Shown here piece by piece: positions 24,303 through 31,676 of a stretch of 37,123 nt of DNA. Location of the stretch: assembly GCA_900315055.1 (NCBI GenBank), contig OMXP01000024.1, positions 1 through 37,123 on the forward strand. The letters are read 5' to 3'. Every line of letters starts with the position of its first letter. Position 1 is the stretch's first letter. The notes below the pieces were generated by a model that was given only the letters and a program-made list of their open reading frames with translations, ran no database searches and had not been told where the DNA came from. The stretch is from an uncultured Lachnospiraceae bacterium (GTDB taxonomy: Bacteria > Bacillota > Clostridia > Lachnospirales > Lachnospiraceae). A program made the position numbers and the translations under genes.

Positions 24303-24962
24303 TCAGTTCTGTTCCGGCAAAGTCTCCTGACCTTCCTCATACTGCCGGATATTGTAGGAAAGCCGCATCAGGCTGTCCGAGAGATGGACGTTTTCCACCT
24401 GTATTCTTGGCGGTACGTGAAGGTCCACATGGGCGAAGTTCCAGATGGCCTTGATATTTGTCTGTGCAAGAAGATCTGCCACCTTCACGGCTTCCTGTTT
24501 GGGGATGCACAGCACCGCGATGTCGATCTGCTCCTGTTCGACATAGTCCTTCAGATCGTCCATCGAATGGACCGTGATCCCGGAGATCTCCTTTCCCTCA
24601 AGATCCTTCCGGATGTCAAAGGCTGCCTTGAAGACGAAACCGCGCCGCCTGAAATTCATGTATTTGACAAGCGCGGAGCCCAGGTTCCCGGCTCCGACGA
24701 GCACCATGTCGTGGATGGTATCGAGTCCCAGGATCTTGGCAATTTCCGTGTAGAGATATTCGACATTGTATCCGTAGCCCTGCTGCCCGAAACCGCCGAA
24801 ATGGTTGAAATCCTGCCGGATCTGGGATGCGGTGACATGCATCATCTGCGAGAGTTCCTGACTGGAAATCCGCTCAATCCCCTCATCTCTGAGATCTCCA
24901 AGATACCGGTAATAACGTGGAAGGCGTGAAACCACGGCCTGTGATATTTCCTTATTCGACAC
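24303..24962 (-). CDS. rex: Redox-sensing transcriptional repressor Rex
   Basis: Rex represses fermentation and respiration genes and leaves DNA when NADH binds. The 219-residue protein has an N-terminal winged helix (AVVSRLPRYYRYLGDL, ISSQELSQMM, ASQIRQDFNHFGGFG) with the conserved QGYGYNVEYL, then a Rossmann domain with GAGNLGSALVKYM and a C-terminal domain-swap helix (HLSDSLMRLSYNIRQYE). I favour the GTG at 24962 (giving MSNKEISQAVV, the clostridial pattern) because GAGGAG lies ten bases upstream; the in-frame ATG at 24980 is three bases from a 16-bp palindrome and has no room for a Shine-Dalgarno. The promoter contains a Rex-box-like site, suggesting autoregulation. Confidence 0.96.
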   Translation of the reverse strand: MSNKEISQAVVSRLPRYYRYLGDLRDEGIERISSQELSQMMHVTASQIRQDFNHFGGFGQQGYGYNVEYLYTEIAKILGLDTIHDMVLVGAGNLGSALVKYMNFRRRGFVFKAAFDIRKDLEGKEISGITVHSMDDLKDYVEQEQIDIAVLCIPKQEAVKVADLLAQTNIKAIWNFAHVDLHVPPRIQVENVHLSDSLMRLSYNIRQYEEGQETLPEQN

Positions 24963-24983
24963 TTCCTGTCTACTCCTCATCTA

Positions 24984-24999
24984 CCCGGCACGTGCCGGG
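24984..24999. repeat. Perfect 16-bp palindrome CCCGGCACGTGCCGGG
   Basis: A GC-rich perfect palindrome lies in the short rex leader directly before the upstream ATG. A second perfect palindrome, TTCAGATCTGAA (25003-25014), is next to it and overlaps the predicted transcription start. In RNA the first could form a hairpin. Confidence 0.7.
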
Positions 25000-25017
25000 A
25001 AATTCAGATCTGAACAT

Positions 25018-25045
25018 ATTATACAGTGTGTTAAGGATTTATCAA
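25018..25045 (-). promoter_or_regulatory. Promoter of rex
   Basis: On the minus strand TTGATA (25040-25045) is 16 bases from a consensus TATAAT (25018-25023). The predicted transcript starts about 30 bases before the ATG at 24980. Confidence 0.75.
25028..25045 (-). promoter_or_regulatory. Rex-box-like operator in the rex promoter
   Basis: The minus-strand sequence TTGATAAATCCTTAACAC matches the clostridial Rex consensus TTGTTAANNNNTTAACAA at 12 of the 14 defined positions (counted by eye). It covers the -35 box and most of the spacer, a placement that would block RNA polymerase. Confidence 0.65.
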
Positions 25046-25114
25046 ACTGACTTGGTGAATTTTCTCTGAACAAGTGTGAGGAAGGCGCCTTCCCGTTGGA
25101 ACATTCGTCAGCCG

Positions 25115-27139
25115 TCAGGACTGCAGCATCTCCCATTTCTCGTACAGATCTGCAAGCTCGGCCTCATTTGCCTCTTTCTTTTTCTGCAGCTTTGAAAGCT
25201 CTGCGACGTTCGTTGCATTCTCCGGCAGGACCATCTTCGCATCGATCGCCTGGTTTTCATCCTCCAGCTCTGAGATCTTCTCCTCGCACTTCTTGAGGTC
25301 GGTTGCAAGCTTTCTTGCCTTTGCCTGCTCTTCCTTCTGCTTCTGCCAGTCCGCCTTCCCGCTCTCTGCCGCACTCTCCTGAGGATTTCTTTCCGGGGAG
25401 CCGTCCTTTGGTGCAAGAAGGTTTCCTATCTCATCGTTTTCATAATCCGGCAGATCCTCCCGGATTCTTTTGACCTCGGCGGAAAGAAGGCTCTGTTCCA
25501 CCTCGGCGGATTTCTGCAGGTAGAAATCATAGTTGCCGGTAAAGCGCTCCGGTCCCTCCTCGTTGTTTCCGGGATAGTCGAGGATCACCCGGTGAGTCAG
25601 AGACAGTATTCTCGTCGCCGTGTGGTTGATGAAGTACCGGTCATGGGAGACATACAGAACCGTCCCCTCATAGCTGTTCAGCGCGTTTTCCAGGACCTCC
25701 TTGGAGACCAGGTCCAGATGGTTTGTCGGCTCATCGAGAATCAGGAAATTTGCCTCGGAGAGCATGAGCTTTGCCAGGGATACCCGTCCCTTTTCTCCGC
25801 CGGAAAGATCGCCGATGCGCTTGAAGACATCATCTCCGGTAAAGAGGAAGGAGGCAAGAAGGTTCCGGATTTCGGTGTTTGTCATGTCCGGGTGCGCCTC
25901 GCCGATCTCCTCGAAAAGAGTGTTCTCGTCGTTCAGGACATGGTGTTCCTGATCGTAATAGCCAAGGTGCACATTGGTGCCAAAGCGTATGGTGCCGTCA
26001 TCTGCGCTCTCCTGATCCATGATGATCTTCAGAAGCGTCGACTTTCCGGTCCCGTTGTTGCCGATGATCGCCACATGCTCTCCCCTGCGGATGGAAAATT
26101 CCGCATCGGTAAAGAGCTCCTTCTGGTCAAAGCGCTTTGTGAGGTGATGGACAGTCATGACGTCCTGCCCCGAGCGAATGCAGGGGCGAAGGACCAGATG
26201 CATGTCGTCCTTCATCTCGATGGGCTTTTCCACCTTCTCCATCTTGCCGAGCATCTTTTCCCGGCTCTCGGCGCGCTTGATCGACTTCTCCCGGTTGAAC
26301 TGGCGAAGCTTTGCGATGACCTCCTCCTGGTGTTTGATCTGTGCCTGGTTGTTCAGGTAGTTGTGCCAGGTGGCCTCGCGCTGAGCCTTCTTCTGTTCGG
26401 CATAGGCGGAATAGTTTCCGGTAAAGAGGGTTGCCTTCGTATTCTCGATCTCAATGATCTTTGTTACCGTGCGGTCGAGAAAGTACCGGTCATGGGAGAC
26501 CACAAGAACTGTGCCCCTGTAATTCATCAGGAAGGTCTCGAGCCACTGGATGCTGCCGATGTCGAGGTGGTTTGTCGGCTCATCGAGGATGATGATGTCC
26601 GGCTTCTCGAGAAGGATCTTAGCAAGGGCAACTCTTGTCTTCTGGCCGCCGGACAGGGTGGAGATCTTCTGTTCAAAGTCCTCTTCCGTAAAGCCTAGGC
26701 CCCGGAGAACTCCCGTGATCTCTCCCTTGCAGGCATAGCCGTTTTCAAGCTGATATTTCCTGAGGAGTTCGTTGTACTCGGTGACAACCTCATTTAAGGC
26801 ATCCCCGGTCAGCGTCTCCATCTTCTTTTCGTCTTCCTCGATCCTTTTACCGAGCTCCAGGACGTCCTTTTTGACCTCCTGCATCTCCTCGAGAATCGTG
26901 TGGTCCGTGGACAGGTTCTGGTTCTGGGCAAGGTATCCGAAAGTCACGTCCCTTGCAAAGGCAACGGTTCCCTCATCGGCGCTCTCCTGTCCGATGATGA
27001 TCTTCAAAAGCGTTGACTTTCCCGCGCCGTTGATGCCGACAATAGCAGCACGGTCTCCCTTTTCCAGATGAAACGTGATGTCGTTTAATACGGGTTTTTC
27101 CACAAAGGATTTGGATATGTGATGACAGGCAAGAATCAT
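25115..27139 (-). CDS. ABC-F family ATPase with C-terminal coiled coil
   Basis: ABC-F proteins have two ABC ATPase domains and no membrane part; they act on ribosomes. The 674-residue protein has Walker A GINGAGKS (35-42), signature LSGGQKTRVALAK and Walker B IIILDEPTNHLD (about 161-186), then Walker A GNNGTGKS (about 361), LSGGEKGRVSLAK and FLILDEPTNHLD (about 445-470). Between the domains is a basic linker (KREATW..RQFNREKSIKRAESREKMLGK). A Lys/Glu-rich C-terminal coiled coil (about 590-674) is typical of the YdiF/Uup-like types. The start is the ATG at 27139 with AGAGGA six bases upstream; a longer frame to 27196 is not needed. Resistance function cannot be claimed. It has its own promoter at 27178-27206. 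Confidence 0.94.
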   Translation of the reverse strand: MILACHHISKSFVEKPVLNDITFHLEKGDRAAIVGINGAGKSTLLKIIIGQESADEGTVAFARDVTFGYLAQNQNLSTDHTILEEMQEVKKDVLELGKRIEEDEKKMETLTGDALNEVVTEYNELLRKYQLENGYACKGEITGVLRGLGFTEEDFEQKISTLSGGQKTRVALAKILLEKPDIIILDEPTNHLDIGSIQWLETFLMNYRGTVLVVSHDRYFLDRTVTKIIEIENTKATLFTGNYSAYAEQKKAQREATWHNYLNNQAQIKHQEEVIAKLRQFNREKSIKRAESREKMLGKMEKVEKPIEMKDDMHLVLRPCIRSGQDVMTVHHLTKRFDQKELFTDAEFSIRRGEHVAIIGNNGTGKSTLLKIIMDQESADDGTIRFGTNVHLGYYDQEHHVLNDENTLFEEIGEAHPDMTNTEIRNLLASFLFTGDDVFKRIGDLSGGEKGRVSLAKLMLSEANFLILDEPTNHLDLVSKEVLENALNSYEGTVLYVSHDRYFINHTATRILSLTHRVILDYPGNNEEGPERFTGNYDFYLQKSAEVEQSLLSAEVKRIREDLPDYENDEIGNLLAPKDGSPERNPQESAAESGKADWQKQKEEQAKARKLATDLKKCEEKISELEDENQAIDAKMVLPENATNVAELSKLQKKKEANEAELADLYEKWEMLQS

Positions 27140-27177
27140 GGATATTCCTCTCATACGTTTACAAAACAATCTCTGAC

Positions 27178-27206
27178 AGTTTAGTATGACCGGCAATGTT
27201 CGTCAA
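27178..27206 (-). promoter_or_regulatory. Promoter of the ABC-F gene
   Basis: Minus-strand TTGACG (27201-27206) is 17 bases from TAAACT (27178-27183). It follows the terminator of the upstream gene directly. Confidence 0.6.
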
Positions 27207-27213
27207 ATGAGAG

Positions 27214-27243
27214 AAAAAGGGTGCTGCAGCATCTGCAGCACCC
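27214..27243 (-). terminator. Rho-independent terminator of the Rpn-like gene
   Basis: Minus-strand GGGTGCTGCAG, loop ATG, CTGCAGCACCC is a perfect 11-bp stem followed by TTTTTCTC. It is 38 bases after the stop codon. Confidence 0.92.
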
Positions 27244-27280
27244 CGTGTGTATTTCCGAAACAGATTACCATCCGATCGTT

Positions 27281-28291
27281 TCAGAAGATATCAAGCAGGA
27301 TCTCTTCCCCGTTTTTTGCATCTTCAGCTGCGGGAAGCTCCTCTTCCTCCGGATCGTCTTCCTCAGAGAACAGACCGTCCGTCTCATGGATCGGGCTGAC
27401 ATCCTCGCCGTTCTGCTTCCGCTCCCTTCGGACATTTCTGACCATCTTACAGCTGTACTCGGAGGATTTCTCTGAGACAAGGTTCGTGAAATCCTCGACA
27501 CGCCCTGTCCGGAGCAGATATTTGATGGTGTCAAGAGCCTCTTTTACGCCCGCCTCATAGGAACGCTCCTCAGACGCATGTGCCTGCAGGTATTTTTGCT
27601 TCTCATAGCTGCTTGCCAAAAACTCACAGACGCACCCGTCGAGTTCGCTCAGGAACCGATAAAGTTTCTCATGCATCCCGTTTTCCCGATACGTCTTTTC
27701 GACCTGTGCAAAGTCCAGGGTATGCATGTAGTCGAAAAGAGGTGTCAGATCCCCGATGCGGGCGTTAATGATATTGCTTTTCATGTTGACGGTGATGACC
27801 TGAAACGTCCCGTCCGCCTGCGTTCTGCTCGAGTAATAGAAGGGATGATTGTTGATCATGACCTGGGTCTTCCCAGCTGTGCAGGCGACATCGCACAGGA
27901 AGATCAGCGTCACGGGACGGCGCGGGTGACCTTTGGTCTCTCCATTGCAGTATGTCTTGATCGCATTCTGGTAATCTGTCTCCTCCGAGTTCGCGACTCT
28001 GCGTGCGATTTTCCCAAGGTCGATCTCAAAGTTTTCACTGCAGACCTTCTCATAATCCTTGTTGAAGAGCTTGATGTCATAGCGGTGATCCGAAGACAGG
28101 CTCGTGCCCTCGAGATATTGTCCGTCCCTGCAGCCGATCTGATAGTCTTCACTGGAAACTGCCTGGACCGGCAGAATCTCAAGCTTCTCCTTTGTCAGGA
28201 TCTCCACGAGCCGCGCGGCAATGCATTCATTGCGAAAGATATGGTAGAACAGATAATTTTTTACAAGAGACCCTTTCATCATTGTATTCAT
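27281..28291 (-). CDS. Divergent Rpn/PD-(D/E)XK nuclease-like protein
   Basis: This 336-residue protein is not recognised with certainty. Its order of features recalls the Rpn recombination-promoting nuclease/putative transposase family: a helical start (NYLFYHIFRNECIAARLVEIL, about 12-32), a possible active site with Asp72 in YDIKLF and FEIDL (Glu89, Asp91), a long central domain with VTLIFLCD (about 128-135), a conserved-looking helical region (HEKLYRFLSELDGCVCEFL) and EERSYEAGVKEALDTIKYLL before an acidic tail (about 305-336). The catalytic Lys of PD-(D/E)XK is not obvious. It may be a relic or a non-catalytic homologue. It is a single-gene unit with its own terminator and a palindrome-rich upstream region. 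The start at 28291 lacks an obvious strong Shine-Dalgarno beyond AGAGGG. Confidence 0.6.
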   Translation of the reverse strand: MNTMMKGSLVKNYLFYHIFRNECIAARLVEILTKEKLEILPVQAVSSEDYQIGCRDGQYLEGTSLSSDHRYDIKLFNKDYEKVCSENFEIDLGKIARRVANSEETDYQNAIKTYCNGETKGHPRRPVTLIFLCDVACTAGKTQVMINNHPFYYSSRTQADGTFQVITVNMKSNIINARIGDLTPLFDYMHTLDFAQVEKTYRENGMHEKLYRFLSELDGCVCEFLASSYEKQKYLQAHASEERSYEAGVKEALDTIKYLLRTGRVEDFTNLVSEKSSEYSCKMVRNVRRERKQNGEDVSPIHETDGLFSEEDDPEEEELPAAEDAKNGEEILLDIF

Positions 28292-28411
28292 AGTTTTACC
28301 CTCTTATGATGTTTTGTTGCGTTTCTACCGTTTCACTCAGCGCGCTTTCTTTTTTCTGGAGAATTCTCTGTCTGTATATAATCATAATGGATGATTGGCT
28401 TTTTGAAAATT

Positions 28412-28474
28412 GTGGTAAACCACCATTTTTTGGAAAATTTTCCATCAGCAAATTTTATCTAATAGTTAATTAAC
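28412..28474. repeat. Cluster of three palindromes upstream of the Rpn-like gene
   Basis: Within 63 bases are GTGGT-AA-ACCAC (28412-28423), TGGAAAATTTTCCA (28431-28444, perfect 14-mer) and GTTAATTAAC (28465-28474, perfect 10-mer). The 28292-28534 stretch is AT-rich compared with its surroundings. It should contain the promoter of the Rpn-like gene, but I see no convincing -35/-10 pair. Confidence 0.6.
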
Positions 28475-28534
28475 GAATGTACATATTTTGTGCCTGTTTT
28501 ATTTTTGATCCCATATCCTGTGGTTTTCGGGCTG

Positions 28535-28564
28535 AAAAAAGCCCTGCCGGCGAACCGGCAGGGC
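28535..28564 (-). terminator. Rho-independent terminator after icd
   Basis: Minus-strand GCCCTGCCGG, TTCG tetraloop, CCGGCAGGGC followed by six Ts. The stem is perfect and the UUCG loop makes it very stable. Confidence 0.95.
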
Positions 28565-28587
28565 CTTCATTTTTTTGGTTTGGAAAC

Positions 28588-29799
28588 TCAAATCATGGAT
28601 TCGAGTGTTTTGCGGATCTCCAGAATGAACTCTTCCGTGTTCAGAGTCGTCACATTTTCGAGGGTTGTGATCTGGGCCAGATCACCGGTCATCTTGCCAT
28701 CCTCGATCGTCTGAAGCGTTGCCTTCTCGAGCGTGTCACCAAAGCGCATGAGCTCCGGAAGATTGTCGAGCTCGCCGCGTTTCTTCAGTGCACCGGCCCA
28801 GGCAAAGATCGTTGCCACGGAGTTTGTCGACTCCTTCTCTCCCTTCAGGTACTTGTAGTAGTGGCGCTGCACGGTGCCGTGCGCTGCCTCATACTCAAAG
28901 GCACCCGACGGGGAAACCAGGGTGGATGTCATCATGGCGAGAGAACCGAAGGCTGTGGAGATCATGTCACTCATCACATCGCCGTCGTAGTTCTTCAGAG
29001 CCCAGACAAAGCCGCCCTCGGAGCGGATCACCCTTGCCACGGCATCGTCGATGAGCGTGTAGAAATAGGTGACACCGGCATCTTCGAACTTCTCCTTATA
29101 CTCTCTGTCGTACATCTCCTGGAAGATATCCTTGAAGTTTCCGTCATAGGTCTTGGAGATCGTATCCTTCGTGGAGAACCACAGATCCTGCTTTGTCGAG
29201 AGCGCATAATTAAAGCAGGAGCGTGCAAAGTTCGTGATCGACTGATCGGTGTTGTGGATGCCCTGAATGATGCCGGAACCGGTGAAGTCATGGATCAGCT
29301 GGCGATGCTCAATGCCGGTATCCGCCTCCGTAAAGACCAGCTCCGCCTTGCCTGGACCGCCGATCTTGATCTCGGAATTGCGGTAGATGTCGCCGTAGGC
29401 ATGACGGGCGATGATGATGGGCTTTTTCCATGTCTTGACGTAGGGTACGATCCCCTTCACCATGATGGCACCGCGGAACACCGTGCCATCGAGATAGGCG
29501 CGGATCGTGGCATTCGGGCTCTTGTAGAGGCGCTTTAAGTTGTATTCCTTCTGTCTTGCCTTGTTCGGCGTGATGGTCGCACACTTGACGGCAACGCCGT
29601 ACTGACGGTTGGCGCGTGCCGCGTCGAGCGTCACCTGATCATCGGTCGCGTCCCGGTTCTTCAGCCCCAGGTCGAAGTAGACGGTCTTCAGGTCCACAAA
29701 CGGCTCAATCAGATCTTCCTTGATCATCTTCCAGATGATGCGTGTCATCTCGTCCCCGTCCATCTCAACGAGCGGGGTCTTCATCGCAATCTTGTCCAT
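28588..29799 (-). CDS. icd: NADP-dependent isocitrate dehydrogenase (eukaryote-like dimeric type)
   Basis: It oxidises isocitrate to 2-oxoglutarate with NADP+. The 403-residue length, the start [18 protein letters not shown], and the blocks [68 protein letters not shown] and [12 protein letters not shown] are those of the homodimeric type-II enzymes best known from eukaryotes, not the E. coli type. The ATG at 29799 has GGAGG eight bases upstream; longer frames would add N-terminal residues unlike the family. It is 68 bases after gntR and shares its transcript. Supplying 2-oxoglutarate and NADPH for glutamate synthesis in an incomplete TCA cycle is the likely role (inference). Confidence 0.96.
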   Translation of the reverse strand: MDKIAMKTPLVEMDGDEMTRIIWKMIKEDLIEPFVDLKTVYFDLGLKNRDATDDQVTLDAARANRQYGVAVKCATITPNKARQKEYNLKRLYKSPNATIRAYLDGTVFRGAIMVKGIVPYVKTWKKPIIIARHAYGDIYRNSEIKIGGPGKAELVFTEADTGIEHRQLIHDFTGSGIIQGIHNTDQSITNFARSCFNYALSTKQDLWFSTKDTISKTYDGNFKDIFQEMYDREYKEKFEDAGVTYFYTLIDDAVARVIRSEGGFVWALKNYDGDVMSDMISTAFGSLAMMTSTLVSPSGAFEYEAAHGTVQRHYYKYLKGEKESTNSVATIFAWAGALKKRGELDNLPELMRFGDTLEKATLQTIEDGKMTGDLAQITTLENVTTLNTEEFILEIRKTLESMI

Positions 29800-29867
29800 C
29801 GGCTTGCCCTCCATTGCAAATGTCAAATCATGTTCCGGATAAATAGTACCGCAGGAGTCTCCTGCTG

Positions 29868-30560
29868 TCACGGCTTGTCATCGTAGACATCGTACATGCC
29901 GTTAGCCACCATGTTGGCATAGGCGTTCTTCATGTGCTCAGCAGCCAGTGCCTCCGCGGCGTCCTTGTCCTTGGCCTTGATCGCTTCCATGATCGCGCGG
30001 TGCTCGTTATTGGAGGCCTTTGCGCGGTCAAGAGACGAGAGCGTCTTCTTGCGGATCCGGTACACGTATTCGTGGTAATCGATGAGCAGGTGCTCGAGCA
30101 TCTTGGAATTGCCGGCTTCATACAGTGTCCTGTGAAACTTGTTGTCGAGCTCCGTGATCTGGGAGACATTTCCCTTCTCGACGTGGAAAGCGGCAAGGTA
30201 AACGTTCTCCTCCATTGCCCCGATCTGCTCCGGTGTTGCAAAATCGCAGGCCCATCTCGCACACAGACCCTCGAGACGTGCCCGGATCTCATAGATGTCG
30301 TGGACATCCTTTGCCTGGATCCCCGTCACGAAGGCACCCCGATTCGGGATGATCTGCACCAGTCCCTCGAGTTCGAGCTGACGAAGGGCTTCCCGGACCG
30401 GCGTTCTGGAAACGCCGAGCTCCTGTCCGATCTGGACTTCCTTGAGCTCTTCGTTCTCCTTGTAGCGCCCGTTCAGGATATCATCGCGTATCTTGTGGAA
30501 GACACGTCCGCGAAGGGAATACTTGTCCGAGACATCCCGCCGTACGTCATAATCATTCAT
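29868..30560 (-). CDS. GntR-family transcriptional regulator, FCD subfamily
   Basis: The 230-residue protein has an N-terminal winged helix with the GntR signature [21 protein letters not shown] (about residues 47-67) preceded by LKEVQIGQE and followed by NRGAFVTG, then an all-helical FCD effector domain with Asp and His metal/ligand residues ([43 protein letters not shown]). FCD regulators usually bind organic or sugar acids. The start is the ATG at 30560, where AGGAGG is six bases upstream. It is co-transcribed with icd, so a TCA-type acid such as citrate or isocitrate is a reasonable but unproven effector. A palindrome over its own -10 box points to autorepression. Confidence 0.93.
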   Translation of the reverse strand: MNDYDVRRDVSDKYSLRGRVFHKIRDDILNGRYKENEELKEVQIGQELGVSRTPVREALRQLELEGLVQIIPNRGAFVTGIQAKDVHDIYEIRARLEGLCARWACDFATPEQIGAMEENVYLAAFHVEKGNVSQITELDNKFHRTLYEAGNSKMLEHLLIDYHEYVYRIRKKTLSSLDRAKASNNEHRAIMEAIKAKDKDAAEALAAEHMKNAYANMVANGMYDVYDDKP

Positions 30561-30689
30561 CCCACACCTCCTGCTCATTGGCTCACATGAAAGATGCACA
30601 AAACAATGACGGGCAGGTCTGTTCAACCTGGGCCCGTCATCGAGTCTTTTCAGCTTTCCATAGGACTGCATCCCGTGAATTCGGGTATC

Positions 30690-30701
30690 ATTGTATACAA
30701 T
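30690..30701. promoter_or_regulatory. Palindromic GntR-type operator ATTGTATACAAT
   Basis: A perfect 12-bp palindrome of the T-N-G-T-N-N-A-C-N-A type used by FCD/FadR-class GntR repressors covers the -10 box of the gntR promoter. The adjacent regulator is of this class, so autoregulation is the natural reading. Confidence 0.7.
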
Positions 30702-30718
30702 AGCAGTCCCAAAGTCAA
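30690..30718 (-). promoter_or_regulatory. Promoter of gntR-icd
   Basis: Minus-strand TTGACT (30713-30718) and TACAAT (30690-30695) are exactly 17 bases apart. The leader to the GntR start would be about 120 bases. Confidence 0.75.
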
Positions 30719-30752
30719 AGCATTCAGGACACTGTGCGTAAAAAACAGCGTG

Positions 30753-30786
30753 TAAAACGGGATGCCGCATTTCTGCAGCACCCCGT
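30753..30786 (-). terminator. Rho-independent terminator after the aldose-epimerase-like gene
   Basis: A 13-bp minus-strand stem (30786-30757) with two G-U pairs and a GAAA loop is followed by TTTTA. It begins four bases after the stop codon. The U-tract is short. Confidence 0.75.
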
Positions 30787-30790
30787 CGTT

Positions 30791-31663
30791 TTATTTCAGT
30801 GTGATCTTCCAGGTATTGGTATAGGAATCGTCCGGCTCGACGCCGACAAGATCCGAGAGGCTTGAAAACTCCTCCACGATATCCTGACGCCCCGGAAGGG
30901 AAACCCAGGGCTCGATGGCGACATAGGGCGCGTTCGTATGCACCGCATGCCAGAAGCCGATATAGGGCATTCCCGGATAGGACACGGTCACCGAATGCTT
31001 TGCGTGGTCCGCCTTGAGGCTCACCTCATAGGGCGTATTCGTGAGGACAATGGCGTCGTTGTCGAAAAGATCGTGATGAAGCGGAATCTTTGTGCCGTCC
31101 ACAAGAGGATACGGCTTCAAGGTGCCGTTTACCAGAACATCCTTCGACATCATCACCTGATCCGGGAAGCACTTCTCGGGGAATTCCAGGTAGTAGTCCT
31201 CGAAGGATCTGCCCTCTTCGATGGGAACCCTGAATCCCGGGTGGCCGCCGTAGCCGAAGAAGAGAATCTTCCTGTCCCGGTTGAACACGTCCGCCGTGAT
31301 GAAAAGACTCGTGTCCTCGAGACTGAACGTGATCTGGAAGTCGAACAGGTACGGATAGACCTTTCTGGTCTCTTCCGAATCCGTGATGCCGAAGGTCACG
31401 GCATTTTCCGACTGCTCGAGCACATCGAATTTCATGAGCTTTGCAAAGCCGTGGCGGCCAAGATGATATTCCTGCCCGTGCAGCGTGTATCGCTCCTCAA
31501 ACAGGCGCCCCACAAACGGGAACAGGTTCGGCGCATGGCCTGACCAGTAGGCGGGATCTCCGTTCCAGAGGTATTCCCTGCCTTCGTACTGAAGAGAGAT
31601 GAGCTCGGCTCCCTGATCCCGGATCACAGCCTTCATGCGTCCGGTCTGAATGGTAACATCCAT
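30791..31663 (-). CDS. Aldose 1-epimerase family protein (LacX-like)
   Basis: The 290-residue protein has the galactose-mutarotase beta-sandwich pattern: AELISLQYEGREYLWNGDP, APNLFPFVGRL, a histidine in GRHGFAK, the HPGF motif in GYGGHPGFRVP and the catalytic glutamate in VAIEPWVSLPG. These match the LacX/YeaD-like branch, which act on sugars or sugar phosphates of unknown identity. It should be cytoplasmic. AAGGAG seven bases before the ATG at 31663 sets the start; the longer upstream frame runs into yitT. The gene begins 13 bases after yitT and both share a transcript. Confidence 0.9.
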   Translation of the reverse strand: MDVTIQTGRMKAVIRDQGAELISLQYEGREYLWNGDPAYWSGHAPNLFPFVGRLFEERYTLHGQEYHLGRHGFAKLMKFDVLEQSENAVTFGITDSEETRKVYPYLFDFQITFSLEDTSLFITADVFNRDRKILFFGYGGHPGFRVPIEEGRSFEDYYLEFPEKCFPDQVMMSKDVLVNGTLKPYPLVDGTKIPLHHDLFDNDAIVLTNTPYEVSLKADHAKHSVTVSYPGMPYIGFWHAVHTNAPYVAIEPWVSLPGRQDIVEEFSSLSDLVGVEPDDSYTNTWKITLK

Positions 31664-31676
31664 GACAGTTCTCCTT

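Noticed and set aside
25080..25093. Palindrome GGAAGGCGCCTTCC after the ABC-F stop, as a terminator
   Set aside because: It has no loop and no U-tract. It may be chance; no other terminator was found for the ABC-F gene.
25600..26500. Repeated stretches around TACCGGTCATGGGAGA in the ABC-F gene
   Set aside because: They encode the SHDRYF segment in each of the two ATPase domains, so they reflect internal domain duplication and not a DNA repeat element.
30561..30770. N-terminal extension of the GntR regulator (70 codons)
   Set aside because: An AGGAGG-led ATG at 30560 gives the normal family length, and the extension would run through the leader and the promoter/operator.
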